DNA of 57,769 nt, from assembly GCA_028288725.1 (NCBI GenBank), contig JAQGIC010000031.1, positions 1 to 57,769 on the forward strand, given 5' to 3'. The translations under genes and the position numbers were made by a program. Numbering within the stretch: the stretch's first letter is position 1; every line of letters starts with the position of its first letter. Origin of the DNA: Rhodospirillales bacterium. Its GTDB lineage: Bacteria > Pseudomonadota > Alphaproteobacteria > ATCC43930 > CGMCC-115725. The notes below the pieces were generated by a model. The model worked only from the letters and a program-made list of their open reading frames with translations. It was not told where the DNA came from and ran no database searches. Shown piece after piece: positions 24,194-32,879 of the stretch.

Positions 24194-25801
24194 TCAAAAG
24201 CGAAACACGCCATAGCCGGGCTCGCCGAACGGCGCATTCAGCGAGGCCGAGATGGCGATGCCCAGCGCATTGCGCGTATCCACCGGGTCCAGAATGCCGT
24301 CGTCCCACAGCTCCGATGTCGAGTGATAGGCCGAAATCTGGTCTTCGTAGGCCTCGAGCGTGGTGCGGTGGATTTCCTGCAGCACACCGTCGCCGGCGCT
24401 TTCGCCGTTGCGTTCCAGCTGCCGGACCTTGACCTCGACCAAGGTATTGGCGGCCTGCTCGCCGCCCATCACGCCGATCTGGTGGTTGGGCCAGGTGAAC
24501 AGGAACCGCCCGTCGAAAGCGCGGCCGCACATGCCGTAATTGCCGGCGCCGAACGAGGCGTGGCACATGATCGTGAATTTGGGCACATGGCTGCAAGCCT
24601 GGGCCATGATCATCTTGGCACCGTCCTTGGTGATGCCCGCCGCCTCATATTCCTGGCCGACCATGTAGCCGGTGATGTTCTGCAGGAACACGATCGGCGT
24701 GTTGTTCTGATTGCACAATTCGATGAAATGGCCGCCCTTGAGCGCGCTGTCGTTGAACAGCACGCCGTTGTTGGCCAGGATCCCGACCCGGAAGCCCCAG
24801 ATATGGGCATAGCCGCAGATCAGCGTGGTGCCATAGGCCGGCTGATATTCGTGAAACCGGCTGCCGTCGACCAGGCGGGCGATGACCTCGCGGCTGTCGA
24901 AGCCCTTTTTGATCGTGTCGGGCAGGATGCCGTACAACTCGTCCGGATCGTAGAGGGGCGGCTCGGGCGTTTCGCGATCGAGCGGGGTTTTACGCGGACG
25001 TTCCCACTGCGAAATGATCTCGCGGCCGATGGCGATGGCTTCGGTCTCGGTCGCGGCGGGATAGTCGCAGGTGCCGCTGGTCTTCGTGTGCAGATCGGCG
25101 CCGCCCAGATCGTCGGCCGTGACGATCTCGCCCGTCGCCGCCTTAACCAGCGGCGGCCCAGCCAGGAACACGGCGCCGGTGCCGCGCACGATCACGTTAT
25201 AGTCGCTCAAGGCCGGGATATAGGCGCCGCCGGCGGTGCAATGGCCGAACACGAGCGCCAGCTGCTTCACGCCCATCTTGCTGAGCAGCGCCTGGTTCCG
25301 GAAAATGCGGCCGGCCATGTGCTTGTCCGGAAACACCTCGGACTGAAGCTGCAGGAAGCCGCCGGCGGAATCGCACAGATGCACGACCGGCAGCCGGTTC
25401 TCGATCGCGATTTCCAGGCAGCGCACGATCTTCTTCACGGTCAGCGGATACCAGGCACCGCCCTTGATGGTCGAATCGTCGGCATGGATGACGACCTCGC
25501 GGCCGGCGACCATGCCGATGCCGGTGATGCAGCTGGCGCCCGGCGCCTCGCCGTCATAGGCCTGGTTCGCGGCCAGGCTGGAAAACTCCAGAAAAGGCGT
25601 GCCCGGATCCAGCAGCAGCTCGATCCGCTCGCGCGGCAGCATCTTGCCCTGCTTGCGCACCCGGTCGACGTCGCGCTGTGCCCGCTCCCCGCGCGAGGCG
25701 GATTGCCGGCGGCGGAAATCCTCGACCAACGCCTTGTTATGGGCATAGCGGATGCGAAATTCTTCAGAGCCGGTATCGATCGCCGACCGAATGATCGTCA
25801 T
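24194..25801 (-). CDS. Acyl-CoA carboxylase, carboxyltransferase (beta) subunit, methylcrotonyl/geranyl-CoA type
   Basis: 535 residues, the usual length of MccB/AtuC subunits. The N-terminal half has PGASCITGIGMVAGREVVIHADDSTIKGGAWYP and LCDSAGGFLQLQSEVFPD. The C-terminal half has VFLQNITGYMVGQEYEAAGITKDGAKM, then FGAGNYGMCGRAFDGRFLFTWPNHQIGVMGGEQAA. The GxGNYGMCGR and QNITGYMVG stretches mark the branch that carboxylates 3-methylcrotonyl- or geranyl-CoA, not propionyl- or acetyl-CoA. It takes CO2 from carboxybiotin and transfers it to the gamma-methyl of a 3-methyl-2-enoyl-CoA. Biotin carrier and biotin carboxylase are encoded by the two genes just upstream. Confidence 0.9.
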   Translation of the reverse strand: MTIIRSAIDTGSEEFRIRYAHNKALVEDFRRRQSASRGERAQRDVDRVRKQGKMLPRERIELLLDPGTPFLEFSSLAANQAYDGEAPGASCITGIGMVAGREVVIHADDSTIKGGAWYPLTVKKIVRCLEIAIENRLPVVHLCDSAGGFLQLQSEVFPDKHMAGRIFRNQALLSKMGVKQLALVFGHCTAGGAYIPALSDYNVIVRGTGAVFLAGPPLVKAATGEIVTADDLGGADLHTKTSGTCDYPAATETEAIAIGREIISQWERPRKTPLDRETPEPPLYDPDELYGILPDTIKKGFDSREVIARLVDGSRFHEYQPAYGTTLICGYAHIWGFRVGILANNGVLFNDSALKGGHFIELCNQNNTPIVFLQNITGYMVGQEYEAAGITKDGAKMIMAQACSHVPKFTIMCHASFGAGNYGMCGRAFDGRFLFTWPNHQIGVMGGEQAANTLVEVKVRQLERNGESAGDGVLQEIHRTTLEAYEDQISAYHSTSELWDDGILDPVDTRNALGIAISASLNAPFGEPGYGVFRF

Positions 25802-25805
25802 GGCT

Positions 25806-26309
25806 CTATTCCTTCTCGGCCGTCAGCGGAACCAGGGATACCAGCACGGCCCCCCGCTCGAAATTGACGTTCTCGGCGACATGGATGCGGGCGACCGTGC
25901 CGGCGCGCGGCGCCGATATCGTCATCTGCAGCTTCATGCTTTCGATCGTCACCAGGCGATCGCCTGATGCGACCGCCGCCCCGGCCTCGGTATGGCAGGC
26001 GACGACGGTGCCGGGCATGTCCGAGCGGACGTCGTCGCCCGTCGCCCCCGCCGCGTCGGCATCGCGGAGGCCGTGAAGCCGTTGAAAGACGAAGGTCTGG
26101 CCGTCCAGACGGATCCGGATCTCGCCGCTGGATAGGCTGCGGCGGCCCCGATAGACGTGGCCGTCGATCCGCAGCTCGAAGGATTCGCCGAACGTCTCGA
26201 TCTCCTCGACATGATGGATGGCGCCGTCGATCGCGACGGTGAGATGCGGGCGCCGGCCGACGATGCCGAGGCGGATGCGGTCGGCGCCGCGCTGGAGGTC
26301 ATAGCTCAT
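25806..26309 (-). CDS. Stand-alone biotin carboxyl carrier protein of the acyl-CoA carboxylase
   Basis: 167 residues. Residues ~1-85 form a small beta-rich region (BT-like) found in methylcrotonyl/geranyl-type alpha subunits. Residues ~95-165 form the biotinyl domain: MPGTVVACHTEAGAAVASGDRLVTIESMKLQMTISAP, with K126 in ESMKLQM as the biotinylated lysine. In most MccA/AtuF proteins this part is fused behind the biotin carboxylase; here it is a separate gene lying 9 bases behind the carboxylase gene and 4 bases before the carboxyltransferase. Confidence 0.88.
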   Translation of the reverse strand: MSYDLQRGADRIRLGIVGRRPHLTVAIDGAIHHVEEIETFGESFELRIDGHVYRGRRSLSSGEIRIRLDGQTFVFQRLHGLRDADAAGATGDDVRSDMPGTVVACHTEAGAAVASGDRLVTIESMKLQMTISAPRAGTVARIHVAENVNFERGAVLVSLVPLTAEKE

Positions 26310-26318
26310 ATCGGTCGC

Positions 26319-27797
26319 TCAATTGCGCCACAGCCCGATCGAGGCATGGGGCTCGGGGATGCCGAAGGCGAGATCGCGGAAAGCCTTGTCGCCCAGCGCC
26401 GCCGCGACGAGCGCCGCGAGCGCGGCCGGCGAATGGGCAGGCGGCGGGGCCAGGTCGGCGGCGTACTGGGTCAGAAAGCCGGTATGGAGCCGGCCCGCGC
26501 GGAACGCCGGGTGGCGCACGATGCGCAGCAGGTAGTCGAGATTGGTCGGCACGCCCAGCAGCGCCGTTTGCACCAAGGCCTGCTCCAGTCTCTGGACGGC
26601 TTCGGCGCGGGTGGCGCCATGGGCGATCAGCTTCGCCAGCATGGAATCGAATGCCGGCGTCACCGCCTGCCTGACCAGAATGCCGCCGTCGAAGCGGATG
26701 CCGTCACCGCTCGGCAGGTCCAGCAGATCGATGCGGCCGGTCGCCGGCCGAAAGTCCCGATCCGGCTCCTCGGCGCAGATCCGGCATTCGATGGCACTGC
26801 CTGTCACGCCGATCTGCGCCTGGCTCCGCGACAGGCCCTGTCCGGCGGCGATCCGGATCTGCTCCTCGACCAGGTCGATGCCGGTGACCATCTCGGTGAC
26901 CGGATGCTCGACCTGCAGGCGGGTGTTCATTTCCAGGAAATAGAACAGCCCGTCGGCGCCCAGGATGAATTCGACAGTGCCGGCGTTGCGATAGTCGGCA
27001 GCCGCGGCCAGACGGACCGCGGCACCACAGATCTCGTCCCGCAGCGCCGCCGGCAGGTTCGGCGCCGGCGCCTCCTCGACGATCTTCTGGTAGCGCCGCT
27101 GCAGCGAGCATTCCCGCTCGTAGAAATGCACGACGGTGCCGGCACCGTCGCCCATCACCTGCACCTCGATATGCCGGGGCTCCTCGACCAGCCGTTCGGC
27201 GAAGATGCGGGGGTCGCCGAAATAGCGGCCGGCCTCGCTGCGGGCAAGGGCGGCGTTCTCCGCCAATTCGGCCTCGGTCCGCACGATCTTCATGCCCTTG
27301 CCGCCGCCGCCTGCCGATGCCTTGATCAGCAGCGGAAAGCCGATCGCCGCCGCGCGGGCCAGGAAATCCTGGCCGGCCTCGTCCTCGGTCACGCTCGGCG
27401 CCACCGGCACGCCATGGGCCGCCGCGAATTCCCGCGACCGGATCTTGTCGCCCATCAGCCGGATGACGCTGGCGCCCGGCCCGATGAAGGCCAATCCCGC
27501 CGCCTCGACCGCCTCGGCGAAATCGGCGTTCTCGGACAGGAAGCCGTAGCCGGGATGGATCGCCTCGGCCCCGGTCGCCCGGCAGGCGGCGATGATCTGA
27601 TCGCGATCGAGATAGGCGCCGCTCGGCACCTTGGCCCGGAGCGCGATCGCCTCGTCGGCCAGGGCGACATGCGGGGCGTTGCGGTCTTCGGGATGATAGA
27701 CGGCGACGCTCGCGATGCCGAGCCGCTGCAAGGTCCGCAGCACCCGGCAGGCGATCTCGCCGCGGTTCGCCACCAGCACTTTGCGAAACAGAACCAT
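26319..27797 (-). CDS. Biotin carboxylase subunit of acyl-CoA carboxylase
   Basis: 492 residues from ATG 27797; an upstream ATG nine codons earlier is less family-like. Start FRKVLVANRGEIACRV, substrate region HPGYGFLSENADFAEAV, ATP-grasp glycine loop KASAGGGGKGMKIV and catalytic FLEMNTRLQVEHPVTE are all present, followed by the C-terminal biotin-carboxylase lobe (GVPTNLDYLLRIVRHPAFRAG). The protein stops where fused MccA/AtuF proteins (~650 residues) continue with BT and biotinyl domains, which here are the next gene. It carboxylates biotin on the carrier with ATP and bicarbonate. A strong hairpin separates it from the livK gene upstream. Confidence 0.9.
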   Translation of the reverse strand: MVLFRKVLVANRGEIACRVLRTLQRLGIASVAVYHPEDRNAPHVALADEAIALRAKVPSGAYLDRDQIIAACRATGAEAIHPGYGFLSENADFAEAVEAAGLAFIGPGASVIRLMGDKIRSREFAAAHGVPVAPSVTEDEAGQDFLARAAAIGFPLLIKASAGGGGKGMKIVRTEAELAENAALARSEAGRYFGDPRIFAERLVEEPRHIEVQVMGDGAGTVVHFYERECSLQRRYQKIVEEAPAPNLPAALRDEICGAAVRLAAAADYRNAGTVEFILGADGLFYFLEMNTRLQVEHPVTEMVTGIDLVEEQIRIAAGQGLSRSQAQIGVTGSAIECRICAEEPDRDFRPATGRIDLLDLPSGDGIRFDGGILVRQAVTPAFDSMLAKLIAHGATRAEAVQRLEQALVQTALLGVPTNLDYLLRIVRHPAFRAGRLHTGFLTQYAADLAPPPAHSPAALAALVAAALGDKAFRDLAFGIPEPHASIGLWRN

Positions 27798-27823
27798 CCG
27801 ACAGGTACCCCGTATTCGTAGCA

Positions 27824-27854
27824 ATCCGGCCGGCGGACGAGCCGCCGGCCGGAT
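27824..27854 (-). terminator. Long GC hairpin between livK and biotin carboxylase
   Basis: A perfect 13-bp stem (27824-27836 with 27842-27854) closes an ACGAG-sized loop. On the minus transcript it lies 5 bases behind the livK stop and 27 bases before the biotin carboxylase start, without a U-tract. It may protect the livK end or partly terminate, giving more binding protein than carboxylase. Confidence 0.6.
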
Positions 27855-27858
27855 CCGG

Positions 27859-29040
27859 TCAATATTGCGTATAGGCGGTCAGCGTCTTGAAACTCACGTC
27901 CGTCAAATTGACCTGGTAGACCTTGACCTCGGTCCCGCCCAATTGCTTCGCGTTGTCGAAGCTGATCGGCGCGGTCAGGCCATCGGTCTCGAAGCCGTGG
28001 ATTTTCCTAAGGTTTTCGACGGTGCAGGCGCGGGTCAGCTCCTTGCCGCAGGCCGCCATCGCCTTGGCCATGACCTTGAGGCCGGCATAGGTGATGAAGG
28101 AATAGCGGTTGACCGCCTGCCGATCGGTCTCGGACATGTATTGCTTCGTCCGCTCGAGGAAGCTCAGCGCGGCCGGATCGGTCATGGAGGCGATATAATC
28201 GCCGACGAAAAAGGAATAGCCGGCCGGCGCCAGCAGCTTGGCCGACGGCGGCATGATCTCGCTCCAGACGTCGGCGACCTGCAGCTCCAGCCCCAGCTTG
28301 CGTGCTTCGCTCAGCACGTTAGCGGCGCTGGCGATGATGGCGCCGTTGGCCAGCACATTGACGCCCGCCTGGCGCATCTGCAGCAGTTCGGCGCCGAAAT
28401 CGGTCTGGCCCTTCTTGTATTTCAGGCGGATGCCGTCCTTCAGGCCCAGTTCCTTGATCGCCCGGCTGTAACCGGCCTCGACCGCAACGCCGAAATCATC
28501 GTCCTGGCGGATCAGGCCATAGACAGGGTTCTTCGGTTCATTGTGCTCGTGGATGTATTTCAGCTGGGCGAAGAAGGCGGTCTCGTAGGACGCGCCGATG
28601 GTGAAGACCGACGGGCGCACCGGGTTGTAGACCAGCTCGTTGGGCGCGGTCGTCACCACGGTCGGCAGGTTCGCCTTGGTGATCAGCGGCATCATGGCCA
28701 GCACATTGGCGGTGCCGGACGTGCCGTTGAGGGCGAAGATGTCGTCGACCTCGATCAGCTTCTTCAGCGCCTGGAACGAGCGGGCCGGAACATAGCCGTC
28801 GTCCTCGGTCAGGATGACGAGCTTTCGGCCGTTGATGCCGCCGGCGGCGTTGATCTCGGCCGCGGCCACCTTGGAGCCGACGGAGACGGCCTGCCCGATG
28901 AAGGACGCCGGCCCGGTCATGATGTTGACGTCGCCGATCCGGATCTCGGTATCGGTGACGCCCGGTTCGGCCCAGGCGGTCGTCGCACCGGCCGACAGAA
29001 CGCCCAGTGCCAGCAGCGCAGATTTCAGTGAACCTCTCAT
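27859..29040 (-). CDS. livK: ABC transporter substrate-binding protein (LivK type)
   Basis: 393 residues from ATG 29040, preceded by GGGAGAAAGCGG. The signal peptide MRGSLKSALLALGVLSAGATTAWA ends before EP. The mature part is a type 1 periplasmic-binding fold: GVTDTEIRIGDVNIMTGPASFIGQAVSVGSKVAAAEINAAGGINGRKL, DDGYVPARSFQALKKLIE, ALNGTSGTANVLAMMP. Family members bind branched amino acids but also many organic acids (aromatic, short or branched). Given the neighbouring ligase and catabolic genes, I infer an organic acid ligand and not leucine. It is the binding protein of the LivFGHM system encoded directly upstream in the same operon. Confidence 0.9.
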   Translation of the reverse strand: MRGSLKSALLALGVLSAGATTAWAEPGVTDTEIRIGDVNIMTGPASFIGQAVSVGSKVAAAEINAAGGINGRKLVILTEDDGYVPARSFQALKKLIEVDDIFALNGTSGTANVLAMMPLITKANLPTVVTTAPNELVYNPVRPSVFTIGASYETAFFAQLKYIHEHNEPKNPVYGLIRQDDDFGVAVEAGYSRAIKELGLKDGIRLKYKKGQTDFGAELLQMRQAGVNVLANGAIIASAANVLSEARKLGLELQVADVWSEIMPPSAKLLAPAGYSFFVGDYIASMTDPAALSFLERTKQYMSETDRQAVNRYSFITYAGLKVMAKAMAACGKELTRACTVENLRKIHGFETDGLTAPISFDNAKQLGGTEVKVYQVNLTDVSFKTLTAYTQY

Positions 29041-29105
29041 CCGCTTTCTCCCGTTGGTTCGCGGACCCGTTCGGCCGTCCGTCGTGGTTGTCATTCCGGC
29101 CTGGC

Positions 29106-30152
29106 TCAGTAGGCCAGGGGCCAATTGGCGAAGAATTTCTTCGCGTCGCGCCAGAGCCCGATCAGTCCGTCGGGCTTGAAGCGCAGAAACAGCACCATCA
29201 CCACGCCATAGGTGATGCCGCGGATTTCATAGATGTATTTGGAATAGGTCGAGGCGTTCGGATCGACGACCAGCGACAGCAGGATGCGGATCGCCTCGGG
29301 CAGCAGGGTCAGGAAGACGGCACCCAGGATCGCGCCGGCGACCGAGCCCAGGCCGCCCAGAATGATGATGGCCAGCGCCTCGATCGACAGCAGAAAGCCG
29401 AAAATGTCGATGTTGATGAAGCGGATCTGCAGCGACATCAGCGCGCCGGCGATGCCGATGAAGAACGAGCTCATGAAGAAGGCGAGCAGCTTGTAGCGCA
29501 CCAGATCGATGCCCATGGCCCGGGCGGCGATGTCGTGATCGCGGATGGCGAGCCATGCCCGGCCGATGCGCGTGCGGCCCAGGTTCAGTGCGCCCAACGC
29601 CAACAGGCCGGTGACCGCCAGCACGAAATAATAGAGCGGCCGGTCGGCCGACAGATCGAAGCCCAGGATCGTGACGTCGCCCAGGAAGATGCCGTTGGAG
29701 CCGTGGGTCACGCTCTCGAAGAACAGGATCAGGTAGTTGACGATGAACGAGAAGGCGAGGGTGGTGATCGCGAGATAGAGCCCTTTCAGACGCAGCGACG
29801 GGACGCCGACCAGCAGGCTGATCGCGGCCGCGACCAGGCCGGACATGGGCAAGGCCGCCCAGATCGGCCAGTCGTGGTCGGTCAGCAGAATGCCGTTGGT
29901 ATAGGCGCCGATGGCCAGAAAGCCGGACTGGCCCAGCGAGATCAGCCCCGTCGTCCCGGTCAGCAGATTGAGGCCGATGGCGCCGACGATCGCGACCAGG
30001 ATGGTGATGGCCAGCGTCAGGCTGTAAGCGCCCACCAGCAGCGGCAACGCCAGCAGGGCCAAGCCCAGCACGCCGGTCCAGGCCCAGACGACGCGGCTGT
30101 CGCTGAGGGCGACCAGGGCGGCATAGCTGTCTTTGAAATGACCCGTGCGCAT
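29106..30152 (-). CDS. livM: Branched-chain amino acid-type ABC permease LivM
   Basis: 348 residues with 8-10 hydrophobic segments. The family core GLNLLTGTTGLISLGQSGFLAIGAYT (~60-85) and the EAA-like cytoplasmic loop ALRDHDIAARAMGIDLVRYKLLAF-type segment (RDHDIAARAMGIDLVRYKLLAFFMSSFFIGIAGAL) are clear, and the tail has GITYGVVMVLFLRFKPDGLIGL. It forms the membrane channel with LivH. One base separates it from livH; the 65-base gap to livK suggests separate translation. Confidence 0.92.
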   Translation of the reverse strand: MRTGHFKDSYAALVALSDSRVVWAWTGVLGLALLALPLLVGAYSLTLAITILVAIVGAIGLNLLTGTTGLISLGQSGFLAIGAYTNGILLTDHDWPIWAALPMSGLVAAAISLLVGVPSLRLKGLYLAITTLAFSFIVNYLILFFESVTHGSNGIFLGDVTILGFDLSADRPLYYFVLAVTGLLALGALNLGRTRIGRAWLAIRDHDIAARAMGIDLVRYKLLAFFMSSFFIGIAGALMSLQIRFINIDIFGFLLSIEALAIIILGGLGSVAGAILGAVFLTLLPEAIRILLSLVVDPNASTYSKYIYEIRGITYGVVMVLFLRFKPDGLIGLWRDAKKFFANWPLAY

Positions 30153-30153
30153 C

Positions 30154-31026
30154 TCAAACCCGCTCGATCTGGCGGTCGCCGAACAGGCCGTAGGGCCGGA
30201 CCATCAGGATCAGGACGATCACCACGAAGCCGGCGATCTCGCGCAATCCCTGGCCCAGATAGCCTTGCGCCATATTCTCGACCACTCCCACGACCAGCCC
30301 GCCCAGCGCCGCGCCCAGCACGGAATCGAGGCCGCCGAGGATGACGGCGGGGAACGAGCGCAGCCCCTCGAACCAGATGGTCGGGCCCAGCTTGAACATG
30401 GCCGCGAACAGCACGCCGGCGAGTGCCGCGATGGCGGCGGAGAAGCTCCAGGCGAGCATATGGATGCGATCGACCCGGATGCCCATCAGCAGCGCCGCCG
30501 CCTCGTTGGCGGCGACCGCGCGCATGGCGATGCCCAGGCGGGTGAAGCGAAAGAACGCCCAGGCCCCGCCGGTGGCGACCGCCAGGCTGCCCAGCGCATA
30601 GAGCTGCACCGGATAGAACGGCACCGGGCCCAGATGCACGACCGCCGACGACAGGCCGATCGGGAATTCGTGGGGATCCGGCCCCCAAATCATGATGGTG
30701 AGCCCGCGCAGGATGACGGACAGCCCGACCGTGACCATGACGATCGAAAAGGCGGGCTCGCCCAGCATCGGCCGGATAAAGATCCGTTCCAGCAGCACGC
30801 CCAGCACCATGGCGATCGGCAGGGTGACCAGCAGCAGCGGGAAGAACGACAGCGACAGGCCCTGGGTCAGGGAAAAGGCGATGTAGGCGGTCAGCATCAG
30901 CAATTCGCCCTGGGCGAAATTCACCACGCCGGTCGCCTTGTAGATGATGGCGAAGCCCATGCCGACCAGGCCGTAGGTCGCCCCGATCACCAAGCCGCTG
31001 CCCAGCAGAAGCGCGAAATATTCCAT
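30154..31026 (-). CDS. livH: Branched-chain amino acid-type ABC permease LivH
   Basis: 290 residues from ATG 31026 (a GTG one codon earlier overlaps the previous stop). Hydrophobic throughout, with GATYGLVGMGFAIIYKATGVVNFAQGELLMLTAYIAF near the start and the loop MRAVAANEAAALLMGIRVDRIHMLAWSFSAAIAALAGVL (about 165-205), both LivH signatures. Pairs with LivM. It directly follows an acyl-CoA ligase gene whose TGA it overlaps. Confidence 0.92.
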   Translation of the reverse strand: MEYFALLLGSGLVIGATYGLVGMGFAIIYKATGVVNFAQGELLMLTAYIAFSLTQGLSLSFFPLLLVTLPIAMVLGVLLERIFIRPMLGEPAFSIVMVTVGLSVILRGLTIMIWGPDPHEFPIGLSSAVVHLGPVPFYPVQLYALGSLAVATGGAWAFFRFTRLGIAMRAVAANEAAALLMGIRVDRIHMLAWSFSAAIAALAGVLFAAMFKLGPTIWFEGLRSFPAVILGGLDSVLGAALGGLVVGVVENMAQGYLGQGLREIAGFVVIVLILMVRPYGLFGDRQIERV

Positions 31027-32879
31027 CACGCGGCACTCCCGTAGATCCGGCCGATTTCCTGTTGGAACCGCTGCTCGATCGCCCGGCGGCGGACCTTCAT
31101 GGTCGCGGTCAGTTCGCCGTCGTCATGGTCGAGCTGCTTTTCCAGGATCACGAATTTCCGGATGTTCTCGACCCGGGCGAAGCGGGCATTGACCGCGGCC
31201 ACCTCCGCCTGGATCAAGGCGAACACCTCCGGCCGTTCGGCCAGGTTCTTGTAGGTCGTATAGGGCAGGTTGCGGTCCTGGGCCCATTTGCCGACCGTGT
31301 CGTATTCGATCTGGATCAGCGCCGAGAGAAAATGGCGCCCGTCGCCCAGCAGGATGGCCTCGCGGATATAGAGCGAGTCCTTGAGCGCATTTTCGATCAG
31401 CGACGGCGTGATGTTCTTGCCGCCCGAGGTAATGATGATGTCCTTCTTGCGATCGGCGATGCGGATCTCGCCGTTCGGCTCGATCTCGACGATATCGCCG
31501 GTATGAAGCCAGCCGTCGTCGAGCGCCCGGGCCGTCGCCTCCGCGTCGAACAGATATCCTTTGAAGATGGTCGGGCCGCGGATCAGCAGCTCGCCGTCCG
31601 GTGCCACCCGCTGCTCCAGCCCGGCGATCGCGCGGCCGGCGCAGGCCGCCCGGGTGAAGCCCGGCTGCTGCAGGTGGGAAACGCCGGCGCTCTCGGTCAT
31701 GCCGTAGATCTGGTAGAGCGGAATGCCGAGGGTGCGAAAGAACAGCAGCACTTCCGGCGACACCGACGCGCCGCCGCAATAGCACGCCCGGACCCGGTCC
31801 AGGCCCAGGAAGCGCTGCAGGCTGCGGAAGCAGACGAGCCACAGCAGCCGGAACAGGACCCGGTCGCGCCAGGTGGCGCGGCGTCCGCCCGCGGCCATGG
31901 CCCGTTCGGCGATCGGCCGGCCGAGCGCCATCGCGCGCTCATACACGCGGCGCTGCAACGGCGTCGTGTCGCGCAGTCGGAACAGGATGCTCTGTTGCAT
32001 CTTCTCCCAGATCCGCGGCACGCCCAGGAAGCCCTTGGGCGCGATTTCCCGCAGATTGACGACGATGGTGTCGATCGATTCCGCGAAGTTCACGACCGAA
32101 CCGGACAGCAGCTGCATGCAGGTCGAAAAGCTGCGCTCGGCCACATGGCACAGCGGCAGATAGCACACGACCGAATAGGTGGCGGCCGACAGGCCCATGG
32201 TCCCGACCACGGCGGCGGCCGAACTCAGCATGTTGCGATGGCTCAGCATCGCGCCCTTGGGCATGCCGGTGGTGCCCGACGTATAGACGATGAGGGCGAC
32301 CGCATCCGGATCGAGCGCTTCCAGCAGCGCGTCGACGGTGGCACCGAGCATCACCTCCGCCTCGCGGCCCCGCGCCAGGACCTCGTCGAACGACAGGAGG
32401 TCCGCTCGATCGTAGGTGCGCATTCCTTTCATATCGACGGTGATGGTCTTCAGCAGGTCCGGCAGCCCTTCGCCCTGGCGGCTGGCCTCGATGATCTTGT
32501 CGGTCTGTTCCTGGTCGCCCGCCACGACGAACTTCGCCCGCGAATGGGCCAGGATGTAGCTTAGCTCCGGCCAGGGATTGGTCGGATAGATGCCGAGGCA
32601 GGCGCCGCCCAGCCATTGGGCGGCCAGATCGGCGAAGATCCATTGTGGGCTGTTCTCGCCGGCCACGGCCAGCCGGTCGCCCGGCCGGAAGCCCAGGTCA
32701 TAAAGGCCGATCGCGAAGCAGCGGACCGTCGCGCAATAGTCGCCCCAGCTGGTTCGCCGCCAGACGCCGCGCACCTTCTCGCGCATGGCGAGCGCCGCGG
32801 GATGGGCGGCGGCGCGGGCCTGCAGCACCTTCGGCATCGGCAGGGCGGCGAGATCCTTGGGATCGAGCGCCGGCATCAT
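31026..32879 (-). CDS. Long-chain-type acyl-CoA synthetase embedded in the liv operon
   Basis: 617 residues from ATG 32879, whose ATGA overlaps the livG stop; any longer reading is the shadow of livG. Motifs: IVYTSGTTGMPKGAMLSHRNML (~190-210), YLPLCHVAERSFS, IYGMTESAGVSHL, WLHTGDIVEIEPNGEIRIADRKKDIIITSGGKNITPSLIE. It is the ~600-residue Faa1/ACSL branch with the extended C-terminus typical of long-chain and terpenoid acid ligases. Its position between LivG and LivH suggests that the imported acid is trapped as CoA ester on arrival. The stop overlaps the livH start. Confidence 0.9.
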   Translation of the reverse strand: MMPALDPKDLAALPMPKVLQARAAAHPAALAMREKVRGVWRRTSWGDYCATVRCFAIGLYDLGFRPGDRLAVAGENSPQWIFADLAAQWLGGACLGIYPTNPWPELSYILAHSRAKFVVAGDQEQTDKIIEASRQGEGLPDLLKTITVDMKGMRTYDRADLLSFDEVLARGREAEVMLGATVDALLEALDPDAVALIVYTSGTTGMPKGAMLSHRNMLSSAAAVVGTMGLSAATYSVVCYLPLCHVAERSFSTCMQLLSGSVVNFAESIDTIVVNLREIAPKGFLGVPRIWEKMQQSILFRLRDTTPLQRRVYERAMALGRPIAERAMAAGGRRATWRDRVLFRLLWLVCFRSLQRFLGLDRVRACYCGGASVSPEVLLFFRTLGIPLYQIYGMTESAGVSHLQQPGFTRAACAGRAIAGLEQRVAPDGELLIRGPTIFKGYLFDAEATARALDDGWLHTGDIVEIEPNGEIRIADRKKDIIITSGGKNITPSLIENALKDSLYIREAILLGDGRHFLSALIQIEYDTVGKWAQDRNLPYTTYKNLAERPEVFALIQAEVAAVNARFARVENIRKFVILEKQLDHDDGELTATMKVRRRAIEQRFQQEIGRIYGSAA

